Shown: positions 8,318 to 15,626, counted from the first letter of the stretch. The stretch is 35,900 nucleotides of DNA from an uncultured Clostridia bacterium (GCA_945877365.1 CAMCRV010000003.1:1-35900), one strand, 5' to 3'. The notes: generated by a model not told the origin, from the sequence alone. Numbers and translations are program-made.

Positions 8318-8824
8318 ATGAATGACAGAAACATTGAAGACATCATTGGCGCATTGTATGATATGGTTCAGGATGCGCGCTCCATGCCATTGGCCGCTGA
8401 CAAGTGTATCTTGGAACGGGATCGTGTGTTGGACATCTTGGATGAGATTATTGCTCAGCTCCCCGCTGAGCTGAAGCAGTCCCGCACCATTGTGGAGTCC
8501 AGGAACGAGCTGATCAATCAGGCTCGCCGGGAGGCTGAAAGCATCCTGCGGCAGGCTCAGGAACAGGCCCAGCAGATGCTCACCAAGGAAGCCATCTATA
8601 AGGAAGCCAAGCAGAAAAGTGATGAGCTCGTCGGTCAGACACAGGATAGAATCAATCTTCTGCGCAAGGCCGGCAATGAATATATGGATGAGGCTCTTCG
8701 CCAGACCGAGGAAACCATCTCCAAGGCTCTGGAGGATGTCCGCGAAACACGAATGAAGTTCCGCACGGTAACTGAGGCACAGGAACAGCGCAGAGCTCCC
8801 AAAAATCTGGATGTAGAAGTATAA
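8318..8824 (+). CDS. Coiled-coil protein of unknown function, downstream of coaD
   Basis: The 168-residue soluble protein has no signal peptide or membrane segment. After about 60 residues containing two short predicted helices it is rich in Glu, Gln, Arg and Ala, with a continuous helix pattern from about residue 65 to 155 (RREAESILRQAQEQAQQML), resembling the stalk-like proteins often labelled ATPase subunit H-like. I do not recognise a catalytic motif. It starts behind an AGGGAGGAACTCAAC site, 21 bases after coaD, and is followed by a strong terminator, so it is the last gene of the uvrC-rsmD-coaD unit. A structural or scaffold role is a guess. Confidence 0.75.
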   Translation: MNDRNIEDIIGALYDMVQDARSMPLAADKCILERDRVLDILDEIIAQLPAELKQSRTIVESRNELINQARREAESILRQAQEQAQQMLTKEAIYKEAKQKSDELVGQTQDRINLLRKAGNEYMDEALRQTEETISKALEDVRETRMKFRTVTEAQEQRRAPKNLDVEV

Positions 8825-8834
8825 GTACGCCCGA

Positions 8835-8872
8835 AACCGGGACAGGCAAAAACCTGTCCCGGTTCTTTTTTT
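8835..8872 (+). terminator. Rho-independent terminator after the coiled-coil gene
   Basis: AACCGGGACAGG (8835-8846) pairs perfectly with CCTGTCCCGGTT (8853-8864) over a six-base CAAAAA loop, followed by CTTTTTTT. It closes the uvrC-rsmD-coaD unit. Confidence 0.93.
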
Positions 8873-8914
8873 ATATGAACCGGAATAGAGTGTATCGGAA
8901 GGAGCATGACAAGT

Positions 8915-9343
8915 ATGAAAAATCAGGAAAACGAAAAGATAAAGATTTTAATCCGCCAGAGCGTAACAGGAACAGTCGCAGGAATCCTGCTTCTGATCGG
9001 AAGTGCAGCATTGCTGAGCACGCTTGTTCTGAATGGTGTCATACCGGAGTCGAGAATAAGCTATTGTGTTTTAGGGATTATCCTTCTGACATCCTTCATT
9101 GCTGCAGTAACTGCCCGAAAAAAAGCCAACGAGAGGAGCAACATTGTTTGCATAATAACCGGGGGTCTGTTCTTTTTCATCTTAATGCTAACAACAGCCT
9201 TACTGTACGATGCTCGGTATAACGGGGTAGGGGAGACTGGACTTCTGATACTCTGCGGAAGCCTCCTCCCGATTTTGATGAGGCGAACAAAAAAGAAAAA
9301 AGCCGGTTCCAGAATGGTAAAGTTGTACAAAAAAACCCGATAG
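8915..9343 (+). CDS. TIGR04086-like membrane protein
   Basis: The 142-residue protein has four hydrophobic segments (about residues 15-40, 48-65, 76-97 and 105-121) and a very basic C-terminal tail (RRTKKKKAGSRMVKLYKKTR). Topology and the serine/glycine pattern after the second segment resemble the small TIGR04086/YrzE membrane family of unknown function. An upstream in-frame ATG at 8906 is only one base after the GGAAGGAG site, so Met at 8915 is preferred. It follows a terminator and must have its own promoter, which I could not pin down. Family membership is by recall only. Confidence 0.65.
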   Translation: MKNQENEKIKILIRQSVTGTVAGILLLIGSAALLSTLVLNGVIPESRISYCVLGIILLTSFIAAVTARKKANERSNIVCIITGGLFFFILMLTTALLYDARYNGVGETGLLILCGSLLPILMRRTKKKKAGSRMVKLYKKTR

Positions 9344-9671
9344 GTAAATTTTGTTTACCGTTCCGCAGGCAGTTGACAGAAAAATTGCAAATCTACATTT
9401 AGTGTGGTAAGGCCGCTCCGGTACCCAATATATAGAAAAATAGTTCAAAATGGTACCGGTGTAAACAGCTGAACTTCCATATGTTGACATAAAACTGGTA
9501 ACATAATTATCGTCATAATTTACAAAAATAAGCGTTTTTTCTAAATTTGCTTGAAATTTTGTAGAAAATGGAGTATAGTATGGTTAAATTCAAGTTGTAT
9601 CCCCTTCAGCATCCTATCTCATTCAAATTCCAAAAGCTTTTTCTTTTTTCCGGGAAGCGAGGCCTTTTTTC
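9344..9671. other. AT-rich intergenic region with two TTGACA boxes and a spaced GGTACC inverted repeat
   Basis: No convincing gene is visible in these 328 bases. They contain GGTAAA/TTTACC (9343-9359), a possible small hairpin, and TTGACA boxes at 9373 and 9484 with no good -10 partner. CCGGTACC (9418-9425) and GGTACCGG (9452-9459) form an inverted repeat 26 bases apart. A good promoter (9551-9579) closes the region. A 31-codon ORF from 9580 overlaps the predicted start site and is unlikely to be translated. Confidence 0.6.
9551..9579 (+). promoter_or_regulatory. Sigma-A promoter for the SpoIIM-like/xerD unit
   Basis: TTGAAA (9551-9556) is separated by 17 bases from TATAGT (9574-9579). The predicted start near 9586 gives an approximately 85-base leader before the GTG at 9672. 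No other good promoter precedes xerD. Confidence 0.7.
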
Positions 9672-10184
9672 GTGAGAGGTTGCTTTCATTTTTGGGGCAA
9701 GTCCATCTCCTGCAGCTGCAAAGCCTTTTCACTTGCAGTGTCTCTCCCTATGGGATTTCTGTGCGGAATGGTCTTTTCGTGGAAAACGCAGGTAGCTCTG
9801 GCTCCTTTGTTTGAAGCAATTCCCAACTCCAGCTTAGATATCGGCAGTTTTTTGTTTTCTCTGTTTTTCCCCTTCCTTTTATCCGCCATATCGGTTTCAG
9901 CAGGCTTTTCCATATTCCTTCTGTTTATCTGTTTTGGGAAAGCCTTTCTTTCCGCGATTGTCCTGTATGGTCTGCATCTGTCTTTTCAGCTTCCGGAGTG
10001 CCTGTTCATTCTCTCCTTTTTGGGCTGTTCTGTTTCAATAATTTTGCTGTATCGGTTTTGCCGGTACTGTTTTTGCTCAAATTCAGCCACCTCCTTGTTT
10101 AGAACTCTTTCATTTTTTCTCACTCTTCTGGCTTGGGGTCTGGTTTTCTACTATTATCTCATGCCCACGGCAGTGTGGTTGTAA
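9672..10184 (+). CDS. Putative SpoIIM-like (stage II sporulation) membrane protein
   Basis: The 170-codon frame is very rich in Phe, Leu and Ser, with five hydrophobic stretches (about residues 22-45, 57-80, 81-101, 108-127 and 143-163). The central segment LLSAISVSAGFSIFLLF followed by ICFGKAFLSA resembles the SpoIIM core. SpoIIM is a five-helix partner of SpoIID/SpoIIP in forespore engulfment and is often encoded next to xerD in Firmicutes. The start is probably GTG at 9672, since no ATG exists upstream in frame, with GCGAGG as a weak ribosome site. It lies 34 bases before xerD. Sequence similarity is only suggestive, so the function is tentative. Confidence 0.5.
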   Translation: MRGCFHFWGKSISCSCKAFSLAVSLPMGFLCGMVFSWKTQVALAPLFEAIPNSSLDIGSFLFSLFFPFLLSAISVSAGFSIFLLFICFGKAFLSAIVLYGLHLSFQLPECLFILSFLGCSVSIILLYRFCRYCFCSNSATSLFRTLSFFLTLLAWGLVFYYYLMPTAVWL

Positions 10185-10218
10185 AAAAATCCGAGAAAGG
10201 ACTCAGGATCTCTGCCTT

Positions 10219-11106
10219 ATGCTGGATTTACTTCATGCCTATGAGAATTACCTCACCTCAGTAAAACAAGCATCGCCAAACACCGTGTCTTCCTATCTGC
10301 GGGATATTCGCCAGTTTTCACAATGGGTACAGTGTCATTGTGATCAGGATATTTCCAGTGTTTCCCGGCAAGAAGTCAGCGATTATCTGCTATTCCTGCA
10401 AAATCAGGGGAAGTCCGGTGCTACAATCTCCCGGACTTTAGCCAGCCTGAAAAACTTCTTTGCTTATCTAGTCGCCTCTGGCTTCCTAAAAGAATCTCCA
10501 GTGTCTTCTGATATTCATGTCGAGAGGGGAGAGAAGAAGCTCCCCGAGATTCTTACCGGCAAGGAAGTGGAGCAGCTTCTTGCGCAGCCCTCCTGTACCG
10601 ATGCGAAGGGGTATCGCGACAAAGCCATGCTGGAGGTTATGTACGCAACCGGCATCCGGGTCACTGAGCTGATAGATCTCAATGTTGCAGATGTAAACCT
10701 GGAGCTGGGGATCGTCAAGTGTTCCGGTACCAGGAAAAACCGGATTATTCCGATTTATCCTGCTGCGCTGCATGCCCTTAGCGTTTATATACAGGAGATT
10801 CGTCCAGTCATGGTCTCCGATCCGGAGGAAAGCGCCTTGTTTGTGAATGTCAGCGGCAGTCGTATGAGCCGTCAGGGATTCTGGAAGATCCTAAAATATT
10901 ATCAGGCCAAAGCCGGAATCGAAAAAGACATCACTCCCCACACACTGCGCCATAGTTTTGCTGTACATCTGTTGGAGAACGGAGCTGATTTAGGCTCTCT
11001 GCAAGAGCTTATGGGACACAGCGATATTTCCTCAACACAGTTCTACACACATATGATTAATCAGAAGATTAAGTCAGTGTACGAAAAGTGCCATCCAAAA
11101 GCTTAA
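10219..11106 (+). CDS. xerD: Tyrosine recombinase XerD
   Basis: The 295 residues have the two-domain Xer layout: an N-terminal SAM-like core-binding domain (LHAYENYLTSVKQASPNTV) and a C-terminal catalytic domain. Catalytic residues visible are Arg in ATGIRVTEL, His and Arg in HTLRHSF, His in MGHSDISSTQ and the nucleophile in FYTH. The beta-hairpin lysine motif, normally GKGNKER, reads SGTRKNR here, one residue shorter and shifted. XerD with XerC resolves chromosome dimers at dif. Length and start match XerD. It ends at a terminator and faces pfkA. Confidence 0.88.
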   Translation: MLDLLHAYENYLTSVKQASPNTVSSYLRDIRQFSQWVQCHCDQDISSVSRQEVSDYLLFLQNQGKSGATISRTLASLKNFFAYLVASGFLKESPVSSDIHVERGEKKLPEILTGKEVEQLLAQPSCTDAKGYRDKAMLEVMYATGIRVTELIDLNVADVNLELGIVKCSGTRKNRIIPIYPAALHALSVYIQEIRPVMVSDPEESALFVNVSGSRMSRQGFWKILKYYQAKAGIEKDITPHTLRHSFAVHLLENGADLGSLQELMGHSDISSTQFYTHMINQKIKSVYEKCHPKA

Positions 11107-11137
11107 ATCTGCCCAGCATTTGCGGGGCAGATTTTTT
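11106..11137 (+). terminator. Rho-independent terminator after xerD
   Basis: AATCTGCCC (11106-11114) pairs with GGGCAGATT (11125-11133), followed by a T tract to 11137. The left arm begins at the last base of the xerD stop codon. Confidence 0.85.
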
Positions 11138-11142
11138 GTATC

Positions 11143-11183
11143 AAAAAACTGCGGCATCCAGTGATGCCGCAGCAGTTTTTTTG
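11143..11183. terminator. Bidirectional terminator between xerD and pfkA
   Basis: CTGCGGCATC (11149-11158) pairs with GATGCCGCAG (11163-11172) over a CAGT loop. A run of A precedes and a run of T follows, so the hairpin can end transcription on both strands. It mainly serves pfkA on the - strand. Confidence 0.88.
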
Positions 11184-11200
11184 ATTTTCAAGGGTTGCAA

Positions 11201-12172
11201 TCAAATGCCAGTCATTGCGTCCAGCACATCCACTTCCATCTGCTGAACGCCCTTGTTCATGGAGAGTCCTTCGTCAATATCTACATCGGTATAACCGCCA
11301 TCGTGGGTACATACGATACGGTTTGTCTTGCCTGCCAGCAGCAGTTCAACAGCCAAATACCCCATTTTGGTGGCGTTCACCCGGTCACGACCGGTAGGGG
11401 AGCCGCCTCTCTGAATATGCCCCAGAACCGTCACACGGGGATCCAGATCAATGGCGTCCTTAATCTTCTTGGCAATATCGCCTGCAGATCCTGCGCCTTC
11501 TGCGACAACAATCATGTAATGCGTAAAGCCATTGAATCGGGCCTGCCGGATTTTCTCAATAACATCTTTTTCAAAGTCAATTTCCTTTTCCGGAACAAGA
11601 ACAGCGGTAGCACCCACAGCCAGGCCAACATACATGGCAAGATAACCGGCATTTCGACCCATCACTTCTACAACTGAACATCTCTCATGGGACTGCATTG
11701 TGTCACGGAGCTTATCGATACATTCGATGGCCGTATTCGCTGCTGTGTCAAATCCAATACAGTAGTTTGTGCAACTGATATCATTATCAATTGTCCCCGG
11801 AATGCCGATCACATTGATTCCGTATTTGCTCAGTGCGCGGGCACCGCGGAATGTACCGTCCCCGCCAATGGCAATAATACTGTCCAACCCCAAAAACTTA
11901 CAGGTCGAAACAGCCTTTTTTTGGCCTTCCTCGGTCATAAATTCCTTGCTGCGGGCAGTATAGAGGATCGTGCCGCCCCGATTGATGGTGTGAGAAACAC
12001 TTTTCTGATCCAGCTTTACAATATCGCCGGAGATCAGTCCATTCCATCCACGGCGAATTCCGTAGCATTCAATACCATGGTATAGAGCCGTACGAACCAC
12101 AGAGCGGACACAGGGGTTCATTCCGGGAGCATCACCGCCAGATGTTAAAACACCAATTCTTTTTACGCTCAT
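11201..12172 (-). CDS. pfkA: ATP-dependent 6-phosphofructokinase
   Basis: The 323-residue enzyme has the PfkA motifs: SGGDAPGMN at the N-terminus, IGGDGTFRGA (Gly rather than Asp after GGD, typical of ATP rather than pyrophosphate users), the catalytic TIDND and the substrate region VVEVMGRNAGYLA. It phosphorylates fructose 6-phosphate, the committed glycolysis step. A longer frame starts at 12187, but its first codons are the GGAGG ribosome site itself, so the ATG at 12172 is correct. It is a single gene with its own promoter and terminator, inserted between two Xer-type recombinase genes. Confidence 0.96.
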   Translation of the reverse strand: MSVKRIGVLTSGGDAPGMNPCVRSVVRTALYHGIECYGIRRGWNGLISGDIVKLDQKSVSHTINRGGTILYTARSKEFMTEEGQKKAVSTCKFLGLDSIIAIGGDGTFRGARALSKYGINVIGIPGTIDNDISCTNYCIGFDTAANTAIECIDKLRDTMQSHERCSVVEVMGRNAGYLAMYVGLAVGATAVLVPEKEIDFEKDVIEKIRQARFNGFTHYMIVVAEGAGSAGDIAKKIKDAIDLDPRVTVLGHIQRGGSPTGRDRVNATKMGYLAVELLLAGKTNRIVCTHDGGYTDVDIDEGLSMNKGVQQMEVDVLDAMTGI

Positions 12173-12205
12173 AAAAGAAACCTCCAATCGGTTATTGATA
12201 TCCCT

Positions 12206-12234
12206 ATATTACTCATTTTTCATGCACTTGTAAA
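12206..12234 (-). promoter_or_regulatory. Sigma-A promoter of pfkA
   Basis: On the - strand, TTTACA (12234-12229) is separated by 17 bases from TAATAT (12211-12206). The predicted start is about 25-30 bases before the pfkA ATG, just upstream of the GGAGG ribosome site. Confidence 0.75.
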
Positions 12235-12519
12235 GAGTGTTTTTTTGAAATACGATTTACGCAGAGCGCAATAGCGCAATTGCAGGGGGGCGCAGATAAC
12301 AGAACAGCTTTGAACCAGTCCGCAGGTATCGCGCAGACTGCAATGTCAAATGAAGAAGGAATCAGGTTTTATAAGCTGAACTGCTGCCATATCTGGGCCT
12401 TCAGACCAAGTACCGCCGGCGCAGATCGGCTCCGGGCGAAAAATCAGTTGACATGGAGGGCGGCTTGTGATACCCTGAGACTAGCACAACAGGAAGGAGG
12501 AAAACAGGGTCAGATAGGC

Positions 12520-12552
12520 CAACGCAACAACAAGCTCAATTTTGTTGCGTTG
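12520..12552. repeat. Inverted repeat 1 (CAACGCAACAA / TTGTTGCGTTG)
   Basis: Eleven-base arms at 12520-12530 and 12542-12552 are perfectly complementary around an 11-base centre. The arm sequence recurs in the second inverted repeat 42 bases downstream, so this is a specific repeated motif rather than a chance hairpin. No T tract follows, so it is not a terminator. Confidence 0.8.
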
Positions 12553-12593
12553 GGTGGGGCGGCACCATAGCCGTCAATTCAAAAGCCACAGCG

Positions 12594-12623
12594 AACGCAA
12601 CAAAATAAAAATTTTGTTGCGTT
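12594..12623. repeat. Inverted repeat 2 (AACGCAACAAAAT / ATTTTGTTGCGTT), overlapping a promoter
   Basis: Thirteen-base arms at 12594-12606 and 12611-12623 are perfectly complementary around AAAA. The right arm contains the -35 box (TTGCGT, 12617-12622) of the following recombinase gene. It shares its arm with inverted repeat 1. Possible roles are a repressor operator or a recombinase binding site. Confidence 0.8.
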
Positions 12624-12645
12624 TAAACTGTGTTTATGATATAAT
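12617..12645 (+). promoter_or_regulatory. Promoter of the XerC-like gene
   Basis: TTGCGT (12617-12622) is separated by 17 bases from a consensus TATAAT (12640-12645). The predicted start near 12652 gives a 25-base leader. The -35 lies inside the right arm of the inverted repeat, so a bound protein would block polymerase. Confidence 0.75.
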
Positions 12646-12676
12646 GGTGCCATCAAGCAGAGTTTGGGGTGATTTT

Positions 12677-13675
12677 ATGCAGCAATACCATGATTGTCCT
12701 CAGGTACTCCGGGAATTCCTGATCTACCACGAAAATATTAAGGGTCAATCCAAACTGACTATTTCTGAGTATTATTTGGATCTTCGAATGTTTTTACGGT
12801 TTATCAAGCTCATGCGGTGCGATATGCCAATCAACACAAACCTTGATGAAATTGATATCCGTTCCATTGATCTGAAGTTTATTTCGGAAATCGAAACATC
12901 CGATATCTTTGATTTTCTCTCCTACCTGGCAAATGACAGAATAATCTGCCCGGAATCCGCTGCACCTGAATACGGGATTTCCGCAAGTTCACGAGCCAGA
13001 AAACTATCCGCAATCAAATCCTTCTTTAAATATCTGACCGTAAGAACAAAGCAGCTGGACGAAAACCCGGTCGCAGATCTGGAATATCCAAAAATTCGAA
13101 AAAGTTTGCCAAAATACCTGACTTTAGAGCAATCTTCCTCACTTTTGCAAGCAGTTTCTGGCCAAAATCAAAAAAGAGACTATGCAATTCTGATGCTGTT
13201 TCTAAACTGTGGAATCCGGAGAAGTGAATTGGTAAACCTGAATATCAGTGATGTTTATGAGGATCGAATTCGGGTAGTCGGAAAAGGCAACAAAGAGCGG
13301 TTCGTATACTTTGGCAGTGCCTGCAGAAAAGCAATCAATTCCTACCTGGAGGAGCGTTCTAAAGTGGAATTATCGGACAACAGAGCCTTGTTTGGTTCCA
13401 GAGACCGCAACAGAATCAGTGTAACTGCGGTTCATCGGCTTGTGAAGAAAGCATTGTTGCAGGCTGGACTGGATGCGACTCAGTTCTCTGCCCACAAGCT
13501 GCGCCACACAGCAGCCACCATGATGCTCTCCGGAGGTGTGGATGTAAAAACCGTGCAGGAGGTTCTCGGACACGAAAACCTCAATACAACGCAAATCTAC
13601 ACGCATATCGAAAACACGGAGTTGAAAATAGCCGCAGAGGCCAATCCCCTTTCCAAACTTGATTTTTCTGAATAA
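12677..13675 (+). CDS. XerC-like tyrosine recombinase
   Basis: The 332-residue tyrosine recombinase has all catalytic positions: Arg in CGIRRSEL, Lys in VGKGNKERF, His and Arg in HKLRHTAA, His in LGHENLNTTQ, and Tyr in IYTHIEN. The N-terminal domain carries an acidic insertion (residues about 40-75) longer than in classical Xer proteins. The frame is open from 12542, but the ATG at 12677 follows GGGGTG and the predicted transcription start, so it is chosen. It may be the XerC partner of the xerD 1.6 kb away, or a stand-alone integrase. No other mobile genes adjoin it. Twin inverted repeats in its promoter suggest autoregulation. Confidence 0.85.
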   Translation: MQQYHDCPQVLREFLIYHENIKGQSKLTISEYYLDLRMFLRFIKLMRCDMPINTNLDEIDIRSIDLKFISEIETSDIFDFLSYLANDRIICPESAAPEYGISASSRARKLSAIKSFFKYLTVRTKQLDENPVADLEYPKIRKSLPKYLTLEQSSSLLQAVSGQNQKRDYAILMLFLNCGIRRSELVNLNISDVYEDRIRVVGKGNKERFVYFGSACRKAINSYLEERSKVELSDNRALFGSRDRNRISVTAVHRLVKKALLQAGLDATQFSAHKLRHTAATMMLSGGVDVKTVQEVLGHENLNTTQIYTHIENTELKIAAEANPLSKLDFSE

Positions 13676-13728
13676 AGTTAAAAAATCCTGGAAATGCAAC
13701 CGATCCTTTACAGAAAGGTGTGATAAGA

Positions 13729-14175
13729 ATGTCTGTTGGCGAACGCATCTGTGAACTAAGAGCCACACAGAATCTCTCCCAGGGGCAGTTGGCTGAAGCT
13801 ATGGGAGTCACAAGACAGGCTGTAAGCAAATGGGAGAACGACCTATCCAGTCCGGATACGCTGAAACTTATCCAACTGGCAGAAGTTCTCGACACCGATG
13901 TTGAATACCTGGCCACCGGCCGCAACACGGTTCGGCGCCGTCCGCCAGTCGTTCTGACAAAAACGGAAGTTGTTGAAAAAATCGTAGAAAAGCCGGTAGA
14001 AAAAATTGTGGAAAAAGTGGTGGAAAAGCCCGTGGAGGTTCCTGTAATAAAATATGTTGAAAAGCCCGTTGTCAAGAAAGTTTACAGAACCATCCATGTG
14101 CGGCATTACTTTGAATATATTATTTTGGCAATTCTGGCGTTTTTAACAGGTTTTCTGATTGGGCGTATTATTTAG
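13729..14175 (+). CDS. Membrane-anchored XRE-type helix-turn-helix protein with VEK repeats
   Basis: The 148-residue protein has an N-terminal HTH_3/XRE domain (residues 4-60, including LSQGQLAEAMGVTRQAVSKWE). A linker of six VEK units (about 80-115: VVEK, IVEK, PVEK, IVEK, VVEK, YVEK) follows. The C-terminus is one membrane helix (about 128-147, EYIILAILAFLTGFLIGRII). Such proteins may bind DNA while tethered to the membrane. The ATG at 13729 fits the AAAGGTG ribosome site better than the GTG at 13720. It lies 53 bases after the recombinase gene and may share its promoter. Its target is unknown. Confidence 0.82.
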   Translation: MSVGERICELRATQNLSQGQLAEAMGVTRQAVSKWENDLSSPDTLKLIQLAEVLDTDVEYLATGRNTVRRRPPVVLTKTEVVEKIVEKPVEKIVEKVVEKPVEVPVIKYVEKPVVKKVYRTIHVRHYFEYIILAILAFLTGFLIGRII

Positions 14176-14191
14176 CCCCTCCCCTTTTCCG

Positions 14192-14234
14192 AAAAAATCG
14201 CAGAAGCTCATTTTTGAGCTTCTGCGATTTTTTT
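14192..14234. terminator. Bidirectional terminator between the XRE gene and radA
   Basis: A 19-base stem (14192-14210 with 14215-14233, core ATCGCAGAAGCTCA) has a TTTT loop, a run of A before and a run of T after. It ends both the XRE gene on the + strand and radA on the - strand, whose stop codon overlaps the right arm. Confidence 0.92.
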
Positions 14235-15591
14235 ACAGGGCGATTTCAATTGCTTCCCGTAGATTCCTGACCTTATAGACCTCCAACCCCTCCGGAATCT
14301 CCAGCTTTTCATGTCCGCCGTTTGGAATGATGCATTTCCGGAACCCCAGCCTGCGAACCTCTCCAAGGCGTTGGTTGACATGAGAAACCGAACGCACTTC
14401 CCCAGTTAATCCGACCTCACCGATGGCCACTAAATCCCCTGGAATCGGTGCATCCCGGTATGATGAGGCAATCGCAAGTACAACCGATAAATCAGCCCCT
14501 GGTTCCTCAAGATGAAGCCCTCCGATCACATTGATGTATGCGTCAAACATACTGAGCTTCATTCCTGCGCGTTTTTCTGTGACTGCCAGCAGCAGAATTG
14601 CGCGATTAAAGTCAAATCCGTCCGCCGTCCTTCGGGGAGCATTCAGCATTGTCTTGGAAACCAGCGCCTGAACCTCTGCCAGAACAGGTCGGGTTCCCTC
14701 CATCACACAGGCAACACAGGTTCCGCTGGCTCCCTCGGGGCGTCCGCTCAGCAGCATCTGTGATGGATTTGGAACCTCGACCAGCCCCCTGTCCATCATC
14801 TCAAAAACACCAATTTCATTGGTGGAACCAAAACGATTCTTTGCTGCACGCAGAAGGCGGTAGCTGGAGTTCTGATCTCCCTCAAAATACAGAACGCAGT
14901 CCACCATATGTTCCAGCACCTTGGGTCCTGCAATATTCCCATCTTTATTAATATGTCCGACCAGAAAAATCGTGAGTCCCTGGCTTTTGCTCAACTGCAT
15001 CATGCTTAATGTGCAATCCTTGACCTGCGAAACACTTCCAGGAGAAGACTCGTTCTCTTCATTATACAGCGTTTGTATGGAATCGATGATCAAAATATTT
15101 GGATCCAGTTCCTCTACGGCAGCCAGAATATCGGAGAGCCTCGTTTCTGAGAGAATATACAGGGATTCCGAGGTTACCCCAAGACGATCCGCACGAAGTT
15201 TCAGCTGCCGTTCACTTTCTTCTCCGGATACATACAGAACACGGTGGCCCTGGCAAAGACTTTTACAAATCTGAAGAAGCAGCGTGGACTTTCCAATGCC
15301 TGGGGCACCACCCACCAACACGAGACTGCCCAGAACCGCTCCGCCTCCCAACACGCGGTCCAGTTCTGCCATTCCCGTGGTAAACCGAATCTCGTTATCG
15401 CTGTCAACCTCGGACAGCTTTTGTGGTCTTTTGCTCATTCCCACCGGTGCAGCCTTTGCTCTTCCCGGCGTTGGTTTTTCAGCGTGTTCTTCAATTGTAT
15501 TCCATGCACCGCATGCCGGACACCTTCCCTGCCATTTGGGAGTCTCGTTGCCGCAATGATTGCAAAAAAACACCGTCCTTGGTTTTGCCAT
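14233..15591 (-). CDS. radA: DNA repair protein RadA (Sms)
   Basis: The 453-residue protein has the RadA arrangement. It starts with an N-terminal C4 zinc finger (CNHCGNE and CPACGAW), followed by a RecA-like ATPase with Walker A GGAPGIGKST. The RadA-specific KNRFG motif (AAKNRFGSTNE) comes next, then a C-terminal Lon-protease-like domain (KLSMFDAYINVIGGLHLEEPGADL). RadA is a helicase-like factor that drives branch migration of recombination intermediates. The frame extends to 15609, but that Met lies in the AGAGGG ribosome site, so the ATG at 15591 is chosen. It lies 35 bases after cwlD, indicating one transcript. Confidence 0.95.
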   Translation of the reverse strand: MAKPRTVFFCNHCGNETPKWQGRCPACGAWNTIEEHAEKPTPGRAKAAPVGMSKRPQKLSEVDSDNEIRFTTGMAELDRVLGGGAVLGSLVLVGGAPGIGKSTLLLQICKSLCQGHRVLYVSGEESERQLKLRADRLGVTSESLYILSETRLSDILAAVEELDPNILIIDSIQTLYNEENESSPGSVSQVKDCTLSMMQLSKSQGLTIFLVGHINKDGNIAGPKVLEHMVDCVLYFEGDQNSSYRLLRAAKNRFGSTNEIGVFEMMDRGLVEVPNPSQMLLSGRPEGASGTCVACVMEGTRPVLAEVQALVSKTMLNAPRRTADGFDFNRAILLLAVTEKRAGMKLSMFDAYINVIGGLHLEEPGADLSVVLAIASSYRDAPIPGDLVAIGEVGLTGEVRSVSHVNQRLGEVRRLGFRKCIIPNGGHEKLEIPEGLEVYKVRNLREAIEIAL

Positions 15592-15626
15592 AAGCTGCCC
15601 TCTTTTCACCGTTTTATATTATTATA

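Larger units (their letters stand above)
12188..12676. other. 489-base region without a confident gene, between divergent pfkA and the XerC-like gene
   Basis: Besides the pfkA promoter, the region contains a tandem GCGCAAT repeat (12266-12272, 12274-12280) and a perfect TTGACA (12448-12453) with a poor -10 TACCCT 17 bases on. An AGGAAGGAGG stretch (12491-12500) has no start codon at usable distance. Two inverted repeats (12520-12552, 12594-12623) and the recombinase promoter follow. A 96-codon frame at 12280-12570 needs a TTG start and has no family-like features. A small RNA from the TTGACA box is possible but unproven. Confidence 0.55.

Noticed and set aside
9580..9675. 31-codon ORF starting MVKFKLYPLQ ahead of the SpoIIM-like gene
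   Set aside because: Its ATG lies at or before the predicted transcription start and it has no ribosome site. The end overlaps the GTG of the next gene by chance.
12280..12570. 96-codon + strand frame starting with TTG
   Set aside because: It has no ribosome site and no family-like sequence, and overlaps the first inverted repeat.
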